DNA of 39,477 nt from the NCBI RefSeq assembly GCF_000259505.1, contig NZ_AJMM01000023.1, forward strand, positions 1 to 39,477, written 5' to 3'. Numbering within the stretch: position 1 is the stretch's first letter; the number at the start of each line of letters is the position of its first letter. Below, piece by piece: positions 34,308 through 39,477 of this stretch. The position numbers and the translations under genes are program-made. The notes under the pieces were generated by a model. It did no database searches. It was not told the DNA's origin and was given only the letters and a program-made list of their open reading frames with translations. The stretch comes from Streptococcus sp. SK643 (GTDB taxonomy: Bacteria; Bacillota; Bacilli; Lactobacillales; Streptococcaceae).

Positions 34308-34328
34308 CAAAAAAGCCCTCCAAGGGCT
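34308..34328 (-). terminator. Terminator of MATE-HAD operon
   Basis: AGCCCT (34314-34319) with AGGGCT (34323-34328), three-base loop, seven Ts on the reverse strand. Confidence 0.88.
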
Positions 34329-34415
34329 ATTTAACAGAACTGTCTATTCCTTGTAACAAACTCGATTACTTGAAATAGTTTGTTAGGTCTCTGTCACAAA
34401 ACTGACACAATCTTT

Positions 34416-35039
34416 TTATCGCTCAGCCTTAAAAATACGGGAAATATCTGCTAACGCTTGAATCCTGTGATTGCTCTCATAAGTCGACTTTAAAAAGTTG
34501 ATACTTTGAATCTTACTATTCTGCGCGAATTCCACATCCAGAGTCCGATCCCCTATATAATAGGTCTTCTCAGGATTCAGCTGATACTTGTCTAACAGAT
34601 AGGTAGCCGCTTCTGGACTTGGCTTCCGCGCAAAGCCACTCTGACTGGTTAGAATCTCTGTGAAATAGGATTGCAGACCTAAATCTTTTAGGATAGTGAA
34701 AGCATTGTCCCCCTTATGCGTATAGACAAACTGCTGAATTCCATGTTCAGCAGCCCAAGTTAGTACATCACGCGCACCTGGCATCAAAACTACCTGAACA
34801 TTCTTCTCAGCCAGACTCTGGGCACGCACTTGATTGAGCACTTCCACATCCAGATTTCTATCTTCTGCCACCCGCACAAGCAAATCTTGCACCGAATACT
34901 TGAGGATAAACTCTCTCACCTTCTCCTTATGATAAGGAATCGAAAACTGACGAAAGGTCTCCTCAATCCCTGATAAAATGGCCTCATAAGAGTCCAATAA
35001 GGTCCCATCTAAATCCCAAATGAAAGCTGTTTTTTGCAT
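34416..35039 (-). CDS. HAD-superfamily hydrolase (phosphoglycolate phosphatase-like)
   Basis: 207 residues. Motif I FIWDLDGTLLDSY gives nucleophile Asp9 and Asp11; motif II is VYTHKG, motif III lysine lies in ARKPSPEAA, and motif IV is YYIGDRTLDVEFA. The helical cap (about 18-85) is of the beta-phosphoglucomutase type. The substrate cannot be assigned; these are usually small sugar or organic phosphates. The gene starts three bases after the MATE transporter gene, so both are co-transcribed. Confidence 0.9.
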   Translation of the reverse strand: MQKTAFIWDLDGTLLDSYEAILSGIEETFRQFSIPYHKEKVREFILKYSVQDLLVRVAEDRNLDVEVLNQVRAQSLAEKNVQVVLMPGARDVLTWAAEHGIQQFVYTHKGDNAFTILKDLGLQSYFTEILTSQSGFARKPSPEAATYLLDKYQLNPEKTYYIGDRTLDVEFAQNSKIQSINFLKSTYESNHRIQALADISRIFKAER

Positions 35040-35042
35040 CTT

Positions 35043-36323
35043 CTATCCTTTCAAGCTCATATAACGCTGGTAACGGTAACGTAGAAATAACCAACGGAAA
35101 CCATTATCCAAAAGGGTTCCAGCCCAAATACCAGGCAAGCCCCAACCAAGAACAATCCCCATCAGATATCCTGTCCCAATTCTGATACACCACATTCCAA
35201 AGCTTGTAGCATAAAAAGGAAGACGAGCATTCCCCAACCCCTGCCAAACAGCCGTATAAATGACTGTCCCTGTCGTCATAGGAATTCCTAACAGAGAAAA
35301 GAGAGTTACTAGAACGCTAGCCTCAACCGCTACTGGATTGCTCGTATAAAGATTGCTAAGCAGTGTTCCGAAGGCATAAATCACAAAAGTCAAGGGTAGC
35401 ATGAGAAATAGAGAAAGCCAAAAGCTCCGCTTACTTAAGTCATCTACTCGCTTCCAGTTTTCCTCACCCAATGCTCTAGCCACCTGCATGACTGTCGCAA
35501 TCGCTACACCAAAAGCCGGTATGTAATTAAATTGAGTCAAGACCTCTCCAATCGCATTTCCAGCTACAACCTCTGTCCCAAAGGAAACCACCAAAGCAAT
35601 GATAACGACATCTCCAGCCCGCATCATAAGACGTTCCCCTGCTGCTGGCAAGGCTATGGTTAACAAGTCCTTATCAAATTTCCAAGTCGGTGCTGTCATC
35701 GGCAATTTCAACTGAGACCACAAAATGAGAAGCCCAACCAAACGAGAAAGAATGGTTCCCCAAGCAACACCCGCTATCCCCATATCAAAGATAAAAATAG
35801 CAGTACTTGAAAAAAGAATATTAAGAGCATTGGATAGAAAACTAACATAGAGAGGCAAACGAGGATTATGAGTGGCACGGATTAAGGCTCCCAGACTTGT
35901 CATTAGTCCAAGAAGAACAATCGACCCACCCACCAAGGATAAGTACAGTCCACCAGCCTCGGCTACATCCCTATCGGTCCCTAAAAGTCCAATCATCTCC
36001 CGCCCAGCAAAGATAGACAAGGCTCCTAAAAATACACTTATAAGCACCGTTATTTTAAGAGCTTCTGTCACATGGTAAGCCAACTTCGACTGGTCTTTAT
36101 GCCCCATGCTTTTTGAAATAACACTGGAAATTGCAGCTCCCAGAGCAATAAAAATAGCCTGGTAAATCGTTATAATATTGTTAGCAACTGAAACCCCTGA
36201 AATAGCAATTAATCCTAGATGGGCTACCAAATAACTATCCACCATCCCCATGAGCATCTGTAAAAAGTTTTCACCCATAGCTGGCAGAGCAATATGGAGT
36301 ATATCTTTATTCTTTTTAAACAA
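35043..36323 (-). CDS. MATE-family multidrug/cation efflux transporter
   Basis: 426 residues with about twelve membrane helices in two related halves. It starts MFKKNKDILHIALPAMGENFLQM, a typical MATE opening, and the mid-sequence repeat DLLTIALPAAGERLMMRAGD mirrors it. Predicted to export organic cations or metabolites using H+ or Na+; the substrate is unknown. AGGAGGAAGG precedes the start. No promoter is clear between the thrC terminator and this gene. Confidence 0.92.
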   Translation of the reverse strand: MFKKNKDILHIALPAMGENFLQMLMGMVDSYLVAHLGLIAISGVSVANNIITIYQAIFIALGAAISSVISKSMGHKDQSKLAYHVTEALKITVLISVFLGALSIFAGREMIGLLGTDRDVAEAGGLYLSLVGGSIVLLGLMTSLGALIRATHNPRLPLYVSFLSNALNILFSSTAIFIFDMGIAGVAWGTILSRLVGLLILWSQLKLPMTAPTWKFDKDLLTIALPAAGERLMMRAGDVVIIALVVSFGTEVVAGNAIGEVLTQFNYIPAFGVAIATVMQVARALGEENWKRVDDLSKRSFWLSLFLMLPLTFVIYAFGTLLSNLYTSNPVAVEASVLVTLFSLLGIPMTTGTVIYTAVWQGLGNARLPFYATSFGMWCIRIGTGYLMGIVLGWGLPGIWAGTLLDNGFRWLFLRYRYQRYMSLKG

Positions 36324-36343
36324 TCCTTCCTCCTGATGAAAAG

Positions 36344-36371
36344 AAACTCAGTTGGTTTCCCAACCGAGTTT
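36344..36371 (-). terminator. Terminator of thrC
   Basis: AAACTC and GTTGG on the left pair with CCAAC and GAGTTT on the right, one mismatch, four-base loop, followed by TTTCTTTTC on the reverse strand. Confidence 0.8.
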
Positions 36372-36383
36372 ACTCTCTCTGTC

Positions 36384-37868
36384 TTAAAGTCCTAGATAAT
36401 CCTCAACCGCTGCTTGCATGTCAGCGGCTGCCACTGTCGTCTTATGACGAACAGGAGCTGTTTCAAGCCCATCAACTGCAGGTGGCACAGTCACTCCTGA
36501 TATTTCATGTAATTGATCCAAGGCTTCAAAGTCAGTCAAGCCAACTTTCCCTGTTACAGCTTCTACTGCAACCACTGGGAACTTGTATGGACTAGCTGTT
36601 GAAGCAATCACTGTCTTAGTTACATCTCCAGTAGCCGCTTGGTATTTTTTATAAACTGCTGAGGCAACCGCCGTATGTGGATCCTCGATATAAGAATCTG
36701 ACTCATAAACACGCTTGATTTCTGCCGCTGTTTCTTCCTCAGTCGCATATTCAGCTGCAAAGAGGTTAAGAATAGCCTCGTCGAAATCTGTCAATTCATA
36801 TTGGCCTTGAGAATTCAAGGAATTCATAAGTGCTGCTGTCTTAACCGCATCATTACCCAAAAGATGGAAAATCAAACGCTCCAAGTTCGAAGAGACTAAA
36901 ATATCCATAGAAGGACTTGTTGTCACCTTAAACTCACGTTTCTTGTCATAGACACGAGTTTTAAAGAAGTCTGTCAAGACATTGTTGTCATTTGAAGCAC
37001 AGATTAATTTGCCAACTGGTAGACCAATTTGCTTAGCATAAAAGGCAGCCAAGATATTTCCAAAGTTTCCTGTTGGTACTGTAAAGTTAACCTTATCACC
37101 AGCCACAATCTCACCAGTCTTAACCAACTGAGCGTAGGCATAAACATAGTAGACAATCTGTGGTACCAAACGACCAATGTTCATAGAGTTAGCTGATGAA
37201 AATTGTAGTTTATTGGCAGCCAATTTCTCACGAAGAACCACATCGTTGAACATGTGCTTCACATTTGTTTGCGCATCGTCAAAATTACCGTCTATAGCGA
37301 TAACATGAGTATTGTCACCAGTCTGAGTGGTCATTTGCAACTCTTGTACCTTGCTAACACCATCCTTTGGATAAAAGACGATAATCTCAGTACCAGGAAC
37401 ATCCGCAAACCCTGCCATAGCAGCTTTCCCAGTATCACCAGATGTCGCTGTCAAGATAACAATCTTATTCTCCAAACCATGTTTCTTAGCAGCTGTTGTC
37501 ATAAAGTATGGCAAGATAGACAAGGCCATATCCTTAAATGCAATTGTTGAACCATGGAAAAGTTCCAGGTTGTATTGCCCGTCTAATTTCACTAATGGTG
37601 CGATAACTGGAGTATCAAATTTGCTATCGTAAGCATTGTTGATACAGTAGTCCAACTCCTCAGCTGTAAAGTCATCTAAAAATGCTGACAAAACTAGCTT
37701 AGCAACTTCTTGGTAAGAAGCTTCTTTCAATTTGTCAAAGTCCAAATCTACCTTTGGATAAGTAACTGGTGTAAATAAACCACCGTCCGTCGCCAAGCCT
37801 TGTAAAATAGCTTGGCTGGCAGTTACTGTATTTTTCGCATCACGGGTTGATTGATAAACTAATGTCAT
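36384..37868 (-). CDS. thrC: Threonine synthase
   Basis: PLP enzyme that converts O-phosphohomoserine to threonine. The 494 residues are of the longer class. The PLP lysine is in HGSTIAFKDMALS (Lys112), and the phosphate loop is in ILTATSGDTGKAAMAG. VPTGNFGNILAAFYAKQIG and ICASNDNNVLTDFF are family blocks. It has an extended -10 promoter (TGA-TATAAT) and a terminator. The other threonine genes (hom, thrB) are not in the window. Confidence 0.96.
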   Translation of the reverse strand: MTLVYQSTRDAKNTVTASQAILQGLATDGGLFTPVTYPKVDLDFDKLKEASYQEVAKLVLSAFLDDFTAEELDYCINNAYDSKFDTPVIAPLVKLDGQYNLELFHGSTIAFKDMALSILPYFMTTAAKKHGLENKIVILTATSGDTGKAAMAGFADVPGTEIIVFYPKDGVSKVQELQMTTQTGDNTHVIAIDGNFDDAQTNVKHMFNDVVLREKLAANKLQFSSANSMNIGRLVPQIVYYVYAYAQLVKTGEIVAGDKVNFTVPTGNFGNILAAFYAKQIGLPVGKLICASNDNNVLTDFFKTRVYDKKREFKVTTSPSMDILVSSNLERLIFHLLGNDAVKTAALMNSLNSQGQYELTDFDEAILNLFAAEYATEEETAAEIKRVYESDSYIEDPHTAVASAVYKKYQAATGDVTKTVIASTASPYKFPVVAVEAVTGKVGLTDFEALDQLHEISGVTVPPAVDGLETAPVRHKTTVAAADMQAAVEDYLGL

Positions 37869-37899
37869 TACTCTCTATCCTTTATCTATAGTCCATTCC

Positions 37900-37908
37900 A
37901 TTATATCA
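37900..37908 (-). promoter_or_regulatory. Extended -10 promoter of thrC
   Basis: On the reverse strand TGA-TATAAT, about 32 bases before the ATG; weak -35. Confidence 0.65.
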
Positions 37909-37920
37909 TGATTTTTCAGA

Positions 37921-37944
37921 AAATTCTCCTTAATTAGAGAATTT
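37921..37944 (-). terminator. Hairpin at the end of the GCS2-family gene
   Basis: AAATTCTC (37921-37928) with GAGAATTT (37937-37944), eight-base loop, short T-run (TTTTC). The stop codon (37943-37945) is in the stem. Confidence 0.6.
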
Positions 37945-39220
37945 ATAGTCTTAAATCTTCTTTTAAAGGCTGTAAATAAATTAGCTCCTGCCTTCCTCTC
38001 ATCTCCAGACCTTCCTCCGCTAAAATGAGTAAATCTTTAGCAAATTGAGCAACAGCCTCTTCTTCCTCAGTCGAAAGTGACTTCTTAGAAAATTGACGTC
38101 TTATCCCTTTGTAATCACGACTAAAGATCTTAAAGAAATTAGCTTTCTCTAGATAAGCTTCCAATTTTTCTAGATTCACTAATAGACCTAGATGAAAAGC
38201 TGCAGAAGCAAAAGTACGATCTAATGGTTGCGTACAAACACTACGAAACTCAACTGTTCCTCTAGTGGTTAAGTCTTGATATTGGTAACTACGATGGGTC
38301 TGAAAGTCCTTTTCTTCTGGATGTAAAATGTATTCTTTACCATCAAGATCATAGGCAGTTATAGCATTTGTATCAAGATAATCTTTGACCCGAATAGGAT
38401 AAAAATAATAGGTCTGATCATCACGTTCAGCAGTGAAAATAGCAGATTGATCCAGATAAGCAAAGAAATCATCCTCATCTTTAAAGAGTCGAGCATTTAC
38501 ACCGACATTCTCAGAATAAATTCCATGCATCGATTCTTCCCAGAAAATATCCCTAGCAATCTTCGTGTCCCAGTCTGCTCCAGAAAAGTCAGAATTTGCA
38601 AACAAGTAAGCTTTAGCTGCTTCAATCTGTGTGAAAGCATTGATAACACTCAGGTAATTACACATTGAAACATCCAATTGAACCTGACTTCCACAGATAA
38701 AGGCCCCATATTCAGGAAAATTATGTAAGGAAGCATCTGTAACAGTACTACTCAAATTTAAATAATTCATTAGCATCTGATAACGAGAATGGGCTACAGG
38801 ACAATTCTGATTTTTATCCCAGTTGGGATGAATTCCACAACCAACTATCGCATGTTGGGATTCTCCTAGCTTCCTTTGAATAAAATCCATGTATCGTTGA
38901 AAACGATACTCTACTTCCTGTATAGATTCTGCCTTTGCAAATGCAAATTCGATTGTTGTATAGGAAACTTCAAAGACAATCCTATCCTGGCTTATAGGCT
39001 CAACAAGCTGTATAGGATTTTCAAAATCATCAACCTTTTCAATAGTAAAGTTTAAAGTTGAAATCAGATACCTCATCAAATCCAGAACAATTTTAATATC
39101 TGTAGCTCTACCCTCTAAATTAGCAACTGGATACTCCAACTCAATGCCAACAAATAAGGAAGAACTATCTTTCAAATTTTCTAAATACCGCCTCTTTAGT
39201 AACTCAATCGAACGTGACAT
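37943..39220 (-). CDS. Glutamate-cysteine ligase family 2 (GCS2)-like protein
   Basis: 425 residues from MSRSIELLKRRYLENLKDSS. The N-terminal strand SLFVGIELEYPVA (Glu27, Glu29) and later TRGTVEFRSVCTQPLDRTF match the metal- and substrate-binding motifs of GCS2-type carboxylate-amine ligases; EVSYTTIEFAFAKAESIQEVEYRFQ and the NCPVAHSRYQMLMNYL stretch are also typical. These enzymes join an amino acid to a glutamate-like carboxylate using ATP. Substrates here are unknown, and pneumococci import rather than make glutathione. The start at 39220 is preferred; a TTG start seven codons upstream (39241) is possible. It has its own extended -10 promoter. Confidence 0.75.
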   Translation of the reverse strand: MSRSIELLKRRYLENLKDSSSLFVGIELEYPVANLEGRATDIKIVLDLMRYLISTLNFTIEKVDDFENPIQLVEPISQDRIVFEVSYTTIEFAFAKAESIQEVEYRFQRYMDFIQRKLGESQHAIVGCGIHPNWDKNQNCPVAHSRYQMLMNYLNLSSTVTDASLHNFPEYGAFICGSQVQLDVSMCNYLSVINAFTQIEAAKAYLFANSDFSGADWDTKIARDIFWEESMHGIYSENVGVNARLFKDEDDFFAYLDQSAIFTAERDDQTYYFYPIRVKDYLDTNAITAYDLDGKEYILHPEEKDFQTHRSYQYQDLTTRGTVEFRSVCTQPLDRTFASAAFHLGLLVNLEKLEAYLEKANFFKIFSRDYKGIRRQFSKKSLSTEEEEAVAQFAKDLLILAEEGLEMRGRQELIYLQPLKEDLRL

Positions 39221-39266
39221 AATAACCAAACTCTTTCGCAATCAAAATAAAATAGGAATAACTAAT

Positions 39267-39275
39267 ATTATACCA
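39267..39275 (-). promoter_or_regulatory. Extended -10 promoter of the GCS2-family gene
   Basis: On the reverse strand TGG-TATAAT; weak -35. The stretch from here to 39450 is AT-rich and shows no gene. Confidence 0.55.
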
Positions 39276-39449
39276 AAATATCCAAAAACAGAATAGAACA
39301 AAGAATTAGCAAACAAAAAATATTGTAGCGAGACCTCCTTTACTCCTAAATAAACATAACTTTAGACATACTAAAAATTAAAAGTAACGCTCTAGAACGT
39401 AACAAGAAACAAAGCTATTAAAAAATAACATATAAATTACTTTACTAAA

Positions 39450-39477
39450 AATAAAAAAAGATACCTACGGTATCTTT
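39450..39477 (-). terminator. Terminator of a gene beyond the right edge
   Basis: Perfect nine-base stem AAAGATACC/GGTATCTTT with a three-base loop, followed on the reverse strand by a T-run. The upstream gene is not in the window. Confidence 0.85.

Noticed and set aside
34308..34328. Hairpin as a regulatory element of the LysM gene
   Set aside because: The GC stem with seven Ts is a standard terminator for the upstream MATE-HAD operon.
39221..39241. TTG start for the GCS2-family gene
   Set aside because: An ATG at 39220 gives a typical N-terminus; the TTG has no better SD. Left as a possibility only.

Overview
The window looks like core chromosome of a mitis-group Streptococcus (S. mitis / S. 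oralis / S. pneumoniae relatives). This rests on recognised proteins: a 731-residue PBP2a with Ser410-X-X-Lys, a 335-residue GapA, an 883-residue AdhE and a full comG/cgl competence operon behind an exact ComX cin-box. A BOX-type repeat (boxC-boxA) lies near 32.9 kb, and gene order broadly follows the pneumococcal nusG-to-thrC stretch as I remember it. Base composition is AT-rich and even. I saw no tRNA, rRNA, CRISPR array, phage gene or intact insertion sequence.

Layout. 1-3.2 kb: rpmG-secE-nusG (nusG cut by the left edge) downstream of pbp2a. 3.25-4.1 kb: a RluD-type pseudouridine synthase, one of only two plus-strand genes. 4.2-8.4 kb: gapA, a two-gene FtsX/MacB-like ABC exporter and an XRE-type regulator. 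8.5-11.5 kb: adhE behind a 298-base control region with Rex-like and CcpA-like sites. 11.5-12.7 kb: a membrane MORN protein, a low-molecular-weight tyrosine phosphatase and yajC. 12.8-15.5 kb: transketolase and an unknown protein. 15.6-19.1 kb: khpB(jag)-yidC-rnpA and ackA. 19.1-24.5 kb: two methyltransferases and comGA-GG. 24.5-25.7 kb: a DUF1033 protein and a 5'-truncated zinc alcohol dehydrogenase remnant. 25.8-30.2 kb: nagA, an OatA/Adr-type O-acetyltransferase and tgt. 30.3-32.7 kb: a DUF975 membrane protein (plus strand), pcp, a DUF1304 protein and a MarR regulator with a near-perfect operator. 33-39.2 kb: a LysM surface protein with an M15-like end, a HAD phosphatase, a MATE transporter, thrC and a GCS2-family ligase-like protein.

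Themes. Envelope genes (PBP2a, YidC, YajC, SecE, OatA, LysM protein, KhpB) and fermentation genes (GapA, Tkt, AckA, AdhE) dominate. The clearest regulatory structure is at adhE (promoter, Rex-like box, repeated TTTCACAA motifs), ackA (cre over the expected start site), comGA (cin-box) and marR (27-base inverted repeat against the -10).

Most worth a second look: three genes (pbp2a, the RluD-type gene, the DUF975 gene) whose -10 box ends exactly six bases before the ATG, predicting leaderless mRNAs; an XRE regulator with a 14-base palindrome in its leader upstream of an ABC exporter; an extra small methyltransferase closing the comG operon; and a lone GCS2-family protein. I did not find an unmistakably new multi-gene system; these are candidates only.
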